NCBI GenBank assembly: GCA_964543275.1
Contig: CAZIWW010000026.1
Coordinates: forward strand, 1-10,958
From: CAZIWW01 sp964543275
GTDB taxonomy: Bacteria; Patescibacteriota; Minisyncoccia; Moranbacterales; UBA11712
DNA: 10,958 bases
Reading direction: 5' to 3'
This document shows positions 1 through 5,557 of this stretch, one piece after another; the stretch's first letter is position 1, and each line of letters starts with the position of its first letter. The notes below the pieces were generated by a model. That model was not told the origin of the DNA, searched no databases, and saw nothing but the letters and a program-made list of their open reading frames with translations. The position numbers and the translations under genes are program-made.

Positions 1-75
1 CCCAGTTCCAAAGTAAGAGATATTTTTTATCCAGACAGTTTTAATGAACAGAGGCCAATGGATAATGATCAATGA
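1..75 (+). CDS. Possible C-terminal end of an unidentified protein (partial)
   Basis: Frame 1 is open from the first base to a TGA at 73-75 and would give about 24 residues ending in NEQRPMDNDQ. I do not recognise a family. The other two plus frames close early (stops at about base 12 and base 45), which weakly favours this one. The last ten codons include the first copy of a direct repeat (43-60), so the original end may have been altered. It could equally be non-coding. Confidence 0.2.
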   Translation, partial: PSSKVRDIFYPDSFNEQRPMDNDQ

Positions 76-88
76 ACAGAGGTTAATG
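43..88. repeat. 18-base direct repeat, two copies
   Basis: AATGAACAGAGGNNAATG occurs at 43-60 and 71-88, 28 bases apart, differing only at the two middle bases (CC versus TT). TGTTCATTG at 133-141 is the reverse complement of CAATGAACA at 70-78, so the region can also fold. No gene function is apparent. Confidence 0.6.
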
Positions 89-180
89 AATTTATTTCAC
101 TGTCTTTCACCGAATTATTATTCGTTGCTTGTTGTTCATTGACAACGCATTGACCGTCGGGTCGTTTTTTGCTAAGTTAA

Positions 181-208
181 TTGAGGCTAAATTCTTATCG
201 GTTATGTT
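181..208 (+). promoter_or_regulatory. Candidate promoter of tRNA-Arg(TCG)
   Basis: TTGAGG (181-186) and TATGTT (203-208) are separated by 16 bases, and the expected start would be about 29 bases before the tRNA. Each box is an imperfect match, so this is the best candidate rather than a clear promoter. Confidence 0.3.
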
Positions 209-243
209 CTTAGCTTAGTGAATACCAGCCCGCTTTGGCTTTT

Positions 244-315
244 GCCCTCGTGGTGAAACGGATATCACGCTTGGCTTCGGACCAAGAATTTTGGGTTCGA
301 ATCCTAACGAGGGCG
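244..315 (+). tRNA. tRNA-Arg(TCG)
   Basis: The acceptor stem GCCCTCG (244-250) pairs fully with CGAGGGC (308-314), with discriminator G315. The D stem is GTGA/TCAC. The anticodon stem CTTGG/CCAAG (270-274/282-286) closes loop CTTCGGA with anticodon TCG at 277-279, reading CGA. The T arm has the GTTCGAAT core and one G-T pair. CCA is not encoded and must be added after transcription. It is the only plus-strand tRNA here, opposed to the three minus-strand ones, and shares their terminator. Confidence 0.95.
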
Positions 316-461
316 CAGGCAATGGCGGGCAGGTCGAACCGTAAGGTTTGTGAGTTTTATCCCGTTGGACTGCGGAACGGCTTCTTTCCCGACGCGCTTT
401 ATGCGGGATACCGGAAGGTTGTGGGTTTAAGTTTCTCAAGACGCGCGCGGTTTTCGATAAC
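316..461 (+). other. Structured non-coding stretch between tRNA-Arg and terminator
   Basis: About 146 bases lie between the tRNA and the terminator. Potential stems are AACC/GGTT around GTAA near 326-340, CCGTT/AACGG near 363-380, and a wider ATCCCG/CGGGAT pairing (about 359-364 with 404-409). Open frames on both strands run through this stretch, but they also run through the tRNA and terminator and look like chance. It may be a long 3' trailer of the tRNA transcript or a small RNA; I recognise no known RNA family. Confidence 0.3.
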
Positions 462-490
462 AAAATCGCCCAACTGCTGGGCGATTTTTT
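462..490. terminator. Bidirectional intrinsic terminator between converging tRNA transcripts
   Basis: AAATCGCCCA (463-472) and TGGGCGATTT (478-487) form a perfect 10-bp stem with a 5-base loop, followed by six T on the plus strand and preceded by four A, so it can work both ways. It would end tRNA-Arg(TCG) transcription from the left and the His-Lys-Arg tRNA transcript from the right. Confidence 0.85.
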
Positions 491-511
491 GTGGTTGAAG
501 ATTATTGAGTG

Positions 512-583
512 GGTGACCACTGGGAATTGAACCCAGATATTCGGGACCACAACCCGATGTTCTGCCATTGAACTATAGTCACC
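512..583 (-). tRNA. tRNA-His(GTG)
   Basis: On the minus strand the anticodon stem TCGGG/CCCGA closes loop TTGTGGT with anticodon GTG. The T arm is CTGGG/CCCAG with loop TTCAATT. The acceptor has eight pairs because an extra G at -1 (base 583) faces C73 (base 512), the identity element of histidine tRNA, here encoded in the gene. CCA is not encoded. It is the last tRNA of the minus-strand series and is followed by the terminator. Confidence 0.95.
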
Positions 584-590
584 ATATTTT

Positions 591-735
591 GGAAATCCGA
601 AATCTAAATATCGAAGTCCGAAACAAATCCAAAATCTAAAATCCAAATATTCAAAACTTCTTAGCCAGATTTTGGATTTTGGTCATTTGAATTTTGATAT
701 TATTTCGGATTTCGATATTCGGATTTAGAATTTTC
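591..735. repeat. Long imperfect inverted repeat built of ATCCAAA/ATCCGAA oligomers
   Basis: The left arm (about 591-657) is made of variants of AAATCCGAA and AAATCCAAA. The right arm (about 668-735) is its imperfect reverse complement, with GGATTTTGG and TTTCGGATTTC. It fills the gap between tRNA-His and tRNA-Lys and should be transcribed with them. The same heptamer family is found as four tandem copies inside tsaD (5033-5060). Such arrays are typical of repeats scattered in small-genome bacteria; this copy is clearly non-coding. Confidence 0.75.
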
Positions 736-742
736 TAAATCT

Positions 743-817
743 GTGCACCCACCAGGGCTCGAACCTGGGACCATTTGCTTAAGAGGCAACTGCTCTACCA
801 ACTGAGCTATGGGTGCA
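743..817 (-). tRNA. tRNA-Lys(CTT)
   Basis: The acceptor TGCACCC pairs with GGGTGCA (744-750), the D arm is GCTC/GAGC, the anticodon loop is CTCTTAA with anticodon CTT reading AAG, and the T arm is CCAGG/CCTGG with loop TTCGAGC. Odd points are the T1-A72 first pair, a C discriminator (base 743) and a G27-A43 mismatch at the top of the anticodon stem. CCA is not encoded. It is the middle gene of the minus-strand tRNA series. Confidence 0.92.
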
Positions 818-922
818 TACTGTGCGGTATGCAGAATGCATTTTTTTGGAATCAGTTGCTGGTCCTGTAGTTAAATGCGAGCATTTATACTTCGGAGAGC
901 TAACGACGCGACTAATATATTG

Positions 923-994
923 TACCCCCAGTAGGAATTGAACCCACATCTAGAGCTTAGAAGGCTCCCGCTCTATCCGTTGAGCTATGGGGGC
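923..994 (-). tRNA. tRNA-Arg(TCT)
   Basis: The acceptor GCCCCCA pairs with TGGGGGT (924-930), with a G1-T72 wobble and discriminator A (base 923). The anticodon stem GGAGC/GCTCT closes loop CTTCTAA with anticodon TCT, reading AGA. The T loop is TTCAATT. CCA is not encoded. A strong promoter lies directly upstream, which makes this the first gene of the transcript. Confidence 0.93.
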
Positions 995-1018
995 AAGATA
1001 GGCAGCTTGCAACCAGTA

Positions 1019-1047
1019 ATTATAATTGAACTTACTTTCTGCGTCAA
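1019..1047 (-). promoter_or_regulatory. Strong promoter of the minus-strand tRNA series
   Basis: On the minus strand TTGACG (1042-1047) and TATAAT (1019-1024) are exactly 17 bases apart. The expected start is near 1012, about 18 bases before tRNA-Arg(TCT). A second perfect -35 hexamer, TTGACA (1055-1060), has no -10 at the proper distance. Confidence 0.75.
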
Positions 1048-1062
1048 ACCGTCTTGTCAATT

Positions 1063-1087
1063 GGCAGTCCTCGCCGGCGGGGCAGTC
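1063..1087. repeat. GC-rich palindrome bracketed by GGCAGTC direct repeats
   Basis: GGCAGTC occurs at 1063-1069 and 1081-1087, on both sides of the near-perfect palindrome CCTCGCCGGCGGGG. It lies between the tRNA promoter and the stop codon of vanW. The pattern resembles a small inserted palindromic element with duplicated flanks; no terminator T-run is seen. Confidence 0.5.
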
Positions 1088-1097
1088 TCGTGGAGCT

Positions 1098-2420
1098 TCA
1101 CAATCCATGCGCTTTTTTATATTCTTTCCACTCCCTCTTTGACCAGCCATCCGGCTTTTCGAGGATTTTTTCCTCGCCGGAGTGGGGGTAATTTTCGGGG
1201 GAGTCGTAACTGCTTTTGAAAGTATCTTTTCGGATCAGATTTCCGTCTTTGTCATAAACTTCCTGATAAACCACTGTTTTCATTGCTCCCGCTTCGCCTC
1301 GAGCTGTAACATATGGGCCAAGTATTTTCACCTGTCGTCCATCGCTGGTGCCGTAAAAGTCAAAGGAAATTTGAGCGCCTTGAATACGTGACTGAATAAG
1401 AATGTGACTCGGTGTGTCGTTGATGAATTTAAGATCCGGGCTGGGAATATAAACGGTGGCGTCCAATCCTTGTGGATTGTAATAATGAACCGGATAAGCG
1501 TGCGGGGTGCGGGCGGTAATCTTTAGGCCTGAATTGATAGCCGCTCTAAACATAGTCGTGGAAATTTGACACATTCCGCCTCCGTATTCCGGGATGGTTT
1601 TATCTGGCTTGATTACCAATTCGGGGAGATAACCGGCGGATGCGTCAATTGGTCCGACGGTTTTTACAAAAGAGAACTCTTCGCCGGGTTTAATAAGCAC
1701 CCCGTTAAATTTAGAAGCGCCTATTCTGATATTGTGAATTCTATTGCGTGGAGAGCCGCGAAAATTGGAAGTGCCGGTGCCAATGAGCTCTTTAATTCCG
1801 TATCGTTCTATATTTTCACTTGACACTTCCGGCTCAAGCGTTGTGACGGGAAGCTTGATATCCTTTTGAAAGGGATTATCTTTTAAGGCATTGATGATTT
1901 TGTCCCCGCTCTCTTTAGTGGCTATTTCGTAGCCGTCTTTGCTTAGGGAAAAAACAGAAACTTTTTTTTCTTCAAAGACAAGACGGGCATTTTGGGGAGC
2001 GACGCGGGTTTTTTCCCTGACTTTATTAAGATAACTTTTAAGCTCTTCTTCTTTGATGGCCAGGCTGGTGGATATTTTAATGTGGTAGCGTTCCTGCTCG
2101 CGGTTTAAGAAGCGGTAATAAATTTTAAGTCCGGGACGGTCGGCAGGATAGAAATTTATGTTTTCTATTTCGGAGCGATAATTTGGATTAAAGCTAAGAG
2201 CGGGTCTGATTTTTATCCAATTCAGCAAGGTTTCTTTTCCCGCCGAGACCTTTTTATCTTGAATGTGGAAACAGATGGGCGAGCCAATTATCTTTTGGAC
2301 GTCTTCAGTAGAAAAACTTCCCAAGCTTGTTTCCCGCGCTTGGCTGACAGAGGGAATGGCTACGGTGAGTATGGATATAAAAAAAATTTTTTTGACTGTA
2401 TTGCGAATTACTATTGTCAT
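1098..2420 (-). CDS. Secreted VanW-family protein with putative peptidoglycan-binding region
   Basis: The 440-residue product begins with a signal peptide: basic NTVKK, a hydrophobic stretch about 12-24, and a likely cut after SQA (residue 28). Residues about 110-195 resemble the peptidoglycan-binding_4 region that often precedes VanW domains. The VanW domain spans about 218-346, with the conserved YGGGMCQISTTMF block at 279-291 and the PHAYPVHYYNPQGLDAT block near 306-322. The C-terminal part (about 365-405) looks like a G5-type extension. The family is named from vancomycin-resistance clusters, but its biochemical role is not established; a cell-wall role outside the membrane is inferred. 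No Shine-Dalgarno precedes the ATG. It is a single gene with its own candidate promoter, divided from hsp20 by that gene's terminator. There is no evidence that it gives drug resistance. Confidence 0.88.
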   Translation of the reverse strand: MTIVIRNTVKKIFFISILTVAIPSVSQARETSLGSFSTEDVQKIIGSPICFHIQDKKVSAGKETLLNWIKIRPALSFNPNYRSEIENINFYPADRPGLKIYYRFLNREQERYHIKISTSLAIKEEELKSYLNKVREKTRVAPQNARLVFEEKKVSVFSLSKDGYEIATKESGDKIINALKDNPFQKDIKLPVTTLEPEVSSENIERYGIKELIGTGTSNFRGSPRNRIHNIRIGASKFNGVLIKPGEEFSFVKTVGPIDASAGYLPELVIKPDKTIPEYGGGMCQISTTMFRAAINSGLKITARTPHAYPVHYYNPQGLDATVYIPSPDLKFINDTPSHILIQSRIQGAQISFDFYGTSDGRQVKILGPYVTARGEAGAMKTVVYQEVYDKDGNLIRKDTFKSSYDSPENYPHSGEEKILEKPDGWSKREWKEYKKAHGL

Positions 2421-2430
2421 ATTTAGATTT

Positions 2431-2461
2431 CAGGCAGTATAGGCTATAGGCAGCCTGCCTG
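2431..2461. repeat. CAGGCAG/CTGCCTG inverted repeat in vanW leader
   Basis: CAGGCAG (2431-2437) and CTGCCTG (2455-2461) can form a 7-bp stem, enclosing a tandem TATAGGC pair. It lies in the predicted 5' leader of vanW, starting 11 bases upstream of the start codon, and could limit translation or be just a small repeat. Confidence 0.4.
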
Positions 2462-2511
2462 ATCAAGAAACTATTGGTCATTTAGGCGGGCAGAACCAGT
2501 TTTGGTTAAAA

Positions 2512-2541
2512 ATTATAAACTTTCGCTTTCTTACAATCCAA
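2512..2541 (-). promoter_or_regulatory. Candidate promoter of vanW-family gene
   Basis: On the minus strand a perfect TATAAT (2512-2517) lies 18 bases after TTGGAT (2536-2541), a weak -35. The predicted transcript has a leader of about 85 bases that includes the 2431-2461 hairpin. Confidence 0.45.
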
Positions 2542-2595
2542 GACTTTAATCTAAGCATAAATCAAAATTTGTTAAATTACAAACGAAACGATAAT

Positions 2596-2632
2596 AAAAT
2601 CCGACTTTAGAAGCGCCTAAAGTCGGATTTTT
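2596..2632. terminator. Intrinsic terminator downstream of hsp20
   Basis: A perfect 15-bp stem (2596-2610 with 2617-2631) encloses loop AAGCGC. On the minus strand it is followed by TTTTATTAT, so it ends hsp20. The plus strand also has a T-run. It separates hsp20 from the vanW promoter. Confidence 0.88.
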
Positions 2633-2656
2633 GCTATTGAAGATTTTTTGCGATTT

Positions 2657-3193
2657 CTAAAATCCTCTCACCTGAATTTTCTTAGTCTTAGTAACATCGG
2701 CCTTTGGAAGGCGAATGGTAAGAATTCCATTTTTCATCGTGGCTTCGGCTTTGTCAGCGATGACTTCCATAGGCAAAATCACCGAGCGGGAAAAAGTTCC
2801 CCAGTAGCATTCTTGGTAGTAATAGTTTTCGCTCTCGACTTTTTCTTCGCTTTTTCTCTCGCCGCGAATGGTAACCATGTCGTTATTGATGGTAACGTCG
2901 AGGTCTTCCGGCTTCACTCCGGCGATGGTTGACTTGATGACTATGTCATTCTCGGTTTGATAGACATCAATGGTCAGCTGGCCTTCTGAATCGCCAGCCC
3001 AGCTTTCATCCTCGGCCGGCGCGCCTTGCGACGAAGGCTCAACAGCGTAATCATCTGATGAACTGGATTGAGGCTGAATAGTGCGGCCGGCCGAAGGCGG
3101 AGATGCTGCTTGGTAGGCTTTGTCTTGATTTTCCTCCTCGCTTATTTTTCTAGCGCCGGTTAATCTTTCAAAGAATGATTTTTTTTCTTTCAT
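2657..3193 (-). CDS. Small heat-shock protein, Hsp20/alpha-crystallin family
   Basis: The 178-residue protein is an ATP-independent holdase chaperone by family, binding unfolding proteins in the cytoplasm as oligomers. Residues 1-70 are a polar, Ser/Pro/Gln/Glu-rich, probably disordered arm, longer than in many bacterial members. The alpha-crystallin domain covers about 71-164, with DVYQTENDIVI at its start and the hallmark NGILTIRLPK (155-164). The C-terminal IQV (173-175) fits the I-x-I/V motif that docks neighbouring subunits. No Shine-Dalgarno is seen before the ATG. A near-consensus promoter lies 46-74 bases upstream, with a 14-base element between it and the gene that recurs before HU. 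No CIRCE operator is visible. A strong terminator follows, so it is a single-gene unit. Confidence 0.93.
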   Translation of the reverse strand: MKEKKSFFERLTGARKISEEENQDKAYQAASPPSAGRTIQPQSSSSDDYAVEPSSQGAPAEDESWAGDSEGQLTIDVYQTENDIVIKSTIAGVKPEDLDVTINNDMVTIRGERKSEEKVESENYYYQECYWGTFSRSVILPMEVIADKAEATMKNGILTIRLPKADVTKTKKIQVRGF

Positions 3194-3220
3194 AGTTGTG
3201 ATGTTGGATAAATTAATTAA

Positions 3221-3234
3221 AAGCTTAAGTCTAA
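3221..3234 (-). promoter_or_regulatory. Element shared with HU gene (candidate operator)
   Basis: The plus-strand sequence AAGCTTAAGTCTAA matches AAGCTTATGTCTAA at 6522-6535 in 13 of 14 bases. It begins 4 bases after the predicted -10 box of hsp20, so it covers the expected transcription start. The function is inferred from position and repetition only. Confidence 0.4.
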
Positions 3235-3238
3235 AGAA

Positions 3239-3267
3239 AGTATATAATCATTTTAGTATTTAATCAA
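3239..3267 (-). promoter_or_regulatory. Promoter of hsp20
   Basis: On the minus strand TTGATT (3262-3267) and TATACT (3239-3244) are 17 bases apart, giving a start near 3232 and a leader of about 40 bases. The -35 box overlaps the last codons of the PrsW-like gene. Confidence 0.65.
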
Positions 3268-3865
3268 GCTTGCGGAAATTAAAGGCTAGGATGACTAGAT
3301 TTATTAAAAAAGCGATGGATAAAATAAGAATAAGAAGAAAATCAGTAAAGCCGCTTTTTTGGATGATGAGAAAGTTGTACAAAAAGTGAATAATGATGGG
3401 GAAGAAGATTGTTTTCAAGAAAAAAAATCTTGGGCTGAATAACCGAGCGGAGATGACCGCTCCTATTAAAAGAGCGGTTAAAATATGGACAAGAACGATA
3501 GTGGTTAAGGAAAAAAATATTTCTTGATTCAAAACTCTTAACTCGGCTAAATACGAAGGGTTGGAGAAGAGAATCAGAGCTGTTTCGGCGAGTCCCCAAA
3601 AGAGTCCAATGGCGGCGGCCGAGAGGACAAATTTAAATCCTCTTATCGCTAAGCTGGATCGCAGAACAAATCGGATTGCCAGATATTTTAAGCTTTCTTC
3701 AATAATCACCGAGACTATAAGGAACAAGCTAATTTGATGATAGAAAGTCAGGACAACTTCCCGCTGCCAGATGGTGTCTGCCAAAATAGCTATTACTTGT
3801 TCAATCAGCGCGGCGGCGGCGGCGATTAAAATTCCTAAGATTGGGACTTTGATTAGGGTCAGCAT
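3260..3865 (-). CDS. PrsW-like integral membrane protease
   Basis: The 201-residue protein is almost wholly hydrophobic, with about six to seven membrane segments. It carries the PrsW-type motifs: EESLK at 56-60 (EExxK), FWGLAE at 89-94 with E94 inside a membrane segment, H127 in VHILTA, and HFLYN at 160-164 (HxxxN). PrsW proteins are intramembrane metalloproteases related to CPBP/Rce1; the founding one in Bacillus cleaves an anti-sigma factor. An ECF-type sigma factor lies 1.7 kb away, but nothing here shows an anti-sigma factor, so a link is speculation. The ATG at 3865 directly abuts the left inverted repeat of the GIY-YIG unit (about 3871), so the natural promoter may have been displaced. 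No Shine-Dalgarno is seen. Confidence 0.75.
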   Translation of the reverse strand: MLTLIKVPILGILIAAAAALIEQVIAILADTIWQREVVLTFYHQISLFLIVSVIIEESLKYLAIRFVLRSSLAIRGFKFVLSAAAIGLFWGLAETALILFSNPSYLAELRVLNQEIFFSLTTIVLVHILTALLIGAVISARLFSPRFFFLKTIFFPIIIHFLYNFLIIQKSGFTDFLLILILSIAFLINLVILAFNFRKLD

Positions 3866-3870
3866 CTACT

Positions 3871-3923
3871 TACTTGTTATCCCGACCAAGTCCCGCCTAG
3901 GCGTGACGCGTGGAGGGATCTAC
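3871..3923. repeat. Left inverted-repeat arm of GIY-YIG unit
   Basis: The arm begins TACTTGTTATCCCGACC (3871-3887) and ends GGGATCTAC (3915-3923). Its outer 17 bases match the reverse complement of 4278-4294 in 16 positions. It contains the internal palindrome CGCCTAGGCG (3894-3903). It looks like a member of the widespread TCATCCCGACC...GGGATCT palindromic repeat type. Confidence 0.7.
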
Positions 3924-3927
3924 ATTA

Positions 3928-4209
3928 TTAAAGCTCTTCGGATAAACCCAGCCACAAAGGGTTGAATTTATCAATGAGATTTATTTTCTTTTCTCTTCGC
4001 CATTTTTTGAGTTGCTTTTCTCTTTCAATAGCGCTGGCGACGTTGCTTGTTTGTTCGTAATAAACTAATTTATCTACATTGTACTTCCCAGTAAATCCTT
4101 TAATCTTCTTATTTTTATGTTCCAAAACTCTTCTGGGCAGATTGCCTGTCACGCCTATGTATGAAGTTCTGGAGTAATTGGTCATTATGTAAACGTAGTA
4201 TTGCCTCAT
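3928..4209 (-). CDS. Single-domain GIY-YIG endonuclease family protein
   Basis: The 93-residue product is a complete stand-alone GIY-YIG domain (YhbQ/UPF0213-like, usually 80-100 residues). The first strand is YYVYIM (4-9), with YIGVT (17-21) as the YIG half. RR at 26-27 supplies the catalytic arginine, and E62 in IERE is the expected metal-binding glutamate of the helix before KQLKKW. The family cuts DNA; the role of such small single-domain members is poorly known (repair or mobility are proposed). The gene is enclosed by inverted repeat arms, and a second, decayed GIY-YIG gene lies at 10682-10828. No Shine-Dalgarno precedes the ATG. Confidence 0.88.
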   Translation of the reverse strand: MRQYYVYIMTNYSRTSYIGVTGNLPRRVLEHKNKKIKGFTGKYNVDKLVYYEQTSNVASAIEREKQLKKWRREKKINLIDKFNPLWLGLSEEL

Positions 4210-4237
4210 AGATTGAGTTTGGTTGCTTAAGTCGCAT

Positions 4238-4294
4238 AGATCTTTCCGCTCTCCCGTCCTTCGTTAAGGGTGGGATCGGTCGGGATGACAAGTA
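4238..4294. repeat. Right inverted-repeat arm of GIY-YIG unit
   Basis: Read on the minus strand it runs from TACTTGTCATCCCGACC (4278-4294) to AGATCT (4238-4243). Within it TCCC-AC-CCTT and AAGG-AC-GGGA fold around loop AACG (about 4253-4276), so the arm is a hairpin by itself. Only the outer part is near-identical to the left arm; the inner part has diverged. Confidence 0.7.
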
Positions 4295-4305
4295 GAGTTA
4301 TTTTC

Positions 4306-5436
4306 CTACAACTTTAAACTAGCGTCTGCTTCTAAATTTTTCCAGTTATCGTAAAAGATTTTTTTATTTCTGGTCAGAGTGTAGCGAAAATATCCGGCGG
4401 CGCCAATCATAGCGGCATTGTCGAGAGAGTATTTTGTGTCTGGTATTTGGCATCTGGTATTTTGTGTCTTAGTTTTTATTGCTTCTCCAAGCTGTTTTCG
4501 CAGTTCCTGGTTGGCGGATACTCCGCCGCCTAATAAAATAGTCTTGGGCTTGTATTTCTTGGCGGCTTGGATAGTTTTGGAAATTAGAACATCAATAACG
4601 GCCTGTTGGAATTCGCGGCATAAAGCTTGAAGGTGTTTTTTGTTTTTTAAAATTTCAGGATTGTCTCTCACGGTGTAAAGCGCGGCGGTCTTGAGGCCGG
4701 AGAAAGAGAAATTGAGATTTTTGGAATTAATCATTGGTCTTGGCAGTTTAAAAATTCGGCTTTGAGAAATCCCGACAACTTGTTTGTCGGGAGTGGAAAG
4801 CCGGGCTTTGCGCGAGGTCTTTAGATATTTTTCCGCAAGCTCGGAAATAATCGGTCCTCCGGGGTAACCCAATCCGAGAATCTTGGCAACTTTGTCAAAA
4901 GCCTCGCCGGCCGCGTCGTCCAGAGTTTCTCCAATAATTTTATAATCCAGATGCTTTTTCATAAAAATTAATTGCGTATGTCCGCCGGAAACAATAAGCG
5001 CCAAAATAGGAAATTTTGTTTCCGCTTGTTTTGGATTTTGGATTTGGGATTTTGGATTTACGCCAACGAAGTTGGCGTAAATGTGTCCTTCAATATGATG
5101 AATTCCAACTAGCGGTTTTTTCCAGACGTAAGCCAGCGCTTTGGCGGCGTTGGCGCCGATAAGAAGGGCTGGAATGAGTCCGGGTCCTTGAGTCGCAGCG
5201 ATTAAGCTGATATCTTCGGAGCGAGTTTTAGTATCGTTAAGCAGTTTCTCTAGAAGCGGAATAAGATTTTTAATGTGTTCTCTGGCGGCTAAATTAGGAA
5301 CTACTCCGCCGAAAGGGGAATGAGTTTTAACTTGAGAGGAAACTAAATTTTTCACAACCCGAAGCTCACTGTTTCTGGCTTCAACCAAGGCGACGGCGGT
5401 TTCATCGCAGGAAGTTTCAATGCCTAGGATCAACAT
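4306..5436 (-). CDS. tsaD: tRNA N6-adenosine threonylcarbamoyltransferase TsaD
   Basis: TsaD moves the threonylcarbamoyl group from TC-AMP to A37 of tRNAs reading ANN codons, with TsaB and TsaE in bacteria. All landmarks are present: GIETSCDET (5-13), the metal-binding HIEGH (H114, H118), VSGGHTQL (149-156), GETLDDAAGEAFDK (169-182), FSFSGLKTA (244-252), LLGGGVSANQELR (301-313) and DNAAMIGAAGY (339-349), where D339 is the third metal ligand. The length of 376 exceeds the usual 335-345. The surplus falls in three places that coincide with DNA repeats: residues about 124-139, 211-226 and 322-337. All are in frame, so the protein is probably functional. It has its own promoter (5528-5556) and a leader of about 85 bases; no Shine-Dalgarno is seen. 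The sigma-factor gene diverges from it. Confidence 0.97.
   Translation of the reverse strand: MLILGIETSCDETAVALVEARNSELRVVKNLVSSQVKTHSPFGGVVPNLAAREHIKNLIPLLEKLLNDTKTRSEDISLIAATQGPGLIPALLIGANAAKALAYVWKKPLVGIHHIEGHIYANFVGVNPKSQIQNPKQAETKFPILALIVSGGHTQLIFMKKHLDYKIIGETLDDAAGEAFDKVAKILGLGYPGGPIISELAEKYLKTSRKARLSTPDKQVVGISQSRIFKLPRPMINSKNLNFSFSGLKTAALYTVRDNPEILKNKKHLQALCREFQQAVIDVLISKTIQAAKKYKPKTILLGGGVSANQELRKQLGEAIKTKTQNTRCQIPDTKYSLDNAAMIGAAGYFRYTLTRNKKIFYDNWKNLEADASLKL
4431..4469. repeat. In-gene direct repeat in tsaD (C-terminal insertion)
   Basis: ATTTTGTGTCT occurs at 4431-4441 and 4459-4469, and TCTGGTATTT at 4439-4448 and 4453-4462 (14-base period). The segment encodes the extra residues of about 322-337, between GEAIK and SLDNAAM, where TsaD normally has a short link. 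Confidence 0.65.
4770..4792. repeat. In-gene hairpin in tsaD (middle insertion)
   Basis: TCCCGACAA (4770-4778) and TTGTCGGGA (4784-4792) form a perfect 9-bp inverted repeat around 5 bases. It codes for TPDKQVVG in a surplus stretch before the KLPRP motif. Its TCCCGAC core is shared with the arms of the GIY-YIG unit. Confidence 0.7.
5033..5060. repeat. Four tandem GGATTTN heptamers inside tsaD
   Basis: GGATTTT, GGATTTG, GGATTTT and GGATTTA follow one another without gaps. They encode the surplus residues NPKSQIQNP right after IYANF and belong to the same oligomer family as the 591-735 repeat. Confidence 0.75.
5056..5082. repeat. Perfect 12-bp hairpin inside tsaD
   Basis: ATTTACGCCAAC (5056-5067) and GTTGGCGTAAAT (5071-5082) are perfect reverse complements around GAA. 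The hairpin encodes IYANFVGVN and adjoins the heptamer array, so the two may have come as one insertion. Confidence 0.75.
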
Positions 5437-5527
5437 ATGTTAAACACTAATAAAACTAATAGAGGCACTAATCAAACGAAATGTTAAATTAAGATTGGAT
5501 TTAGTTTAAATTTGATGTTACCTTAGC

Positions 5528-5556
5528 ATTATAAGTTAGTGTGGCGTATATTTCAA
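5528..5556 (-). promoter_or_regulatory. Promoter of tsaD
   Basis: On the minus strand TTGAAA (5551-5556) and a perfect TATAAT (5528-5533) are 17 bases apart. The start is expected near 5521, giving an 85-base leader. The -35 box lies only 2 bases before the ATG of the divergent sigma gene. Confidence 0.7.
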
Positions 5557-5557
5557 T

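Larger units (their letters stand above)
3871..4294. mobile_element. Candidate repeat-bounded GIY-YIG nuclease unit
   Basis: Two inverted arms (3871-3923 and 4238-4294) enclose one small gene for a GIY-YIG nuclease, with the stop only 4 bases from the left arm. The whole is about 424 bases and lies between the PrsW-like gene and tsaD. No target-site duplication is evident and no transposase is present, so mobility is a hypothesis; two independent repeat insertions around a resident gene would look similar. Confidence 0.35.

Noticed and set aside
152..170. GACC-GTCG-GGTC hairpin followed by TTTTTT
   Set aside because: The stem has only four pairs, too weak to call a terminator, although the T-run is suggestive.
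235..498. Plus-strand open frame over tRNA-Arg(TCG)
   Set aside because: It overlaps the tRNA and terminator; the peptide is the usual chance translation of a tRNA.
215..646. Long minus-strand open frame of 143 codons
   Set aside because: It runs through tRNA-Arg, the terminator and tRNA-His and shows no protein-like pattern.
861..905. tRNA-like text GGTCCTGTAGTTAAATG followed by TTCGGAGAGC
   Set aside because: It resembles a D-arm start, but no acceptor, anticodon or T arm can be completed; the perfect TAAATGC-GA-GCATTTA hairpin there has another shape. At most it is a tRNA fragment.
938..1219. Plus-strand open frame near tRNA-Arg(TCT)
   Set aside because: It overlaps the tRNA, its promoter and the end of vanW, and has no recognisable domain.
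3190..3260. CIRCE heat-shock operator before hsp20
   Set aside because: No TTAGCACTC-N9-GAGTGCTAA pattern is present; only the element shared with HU is seen.
3342..3599. Minus-strand frame inside the PrsW-like gene
   Set aside because: It is a frame shadow without motifs, whereas the PrsW-like frame has clear membrane segments and catalytic motifs.
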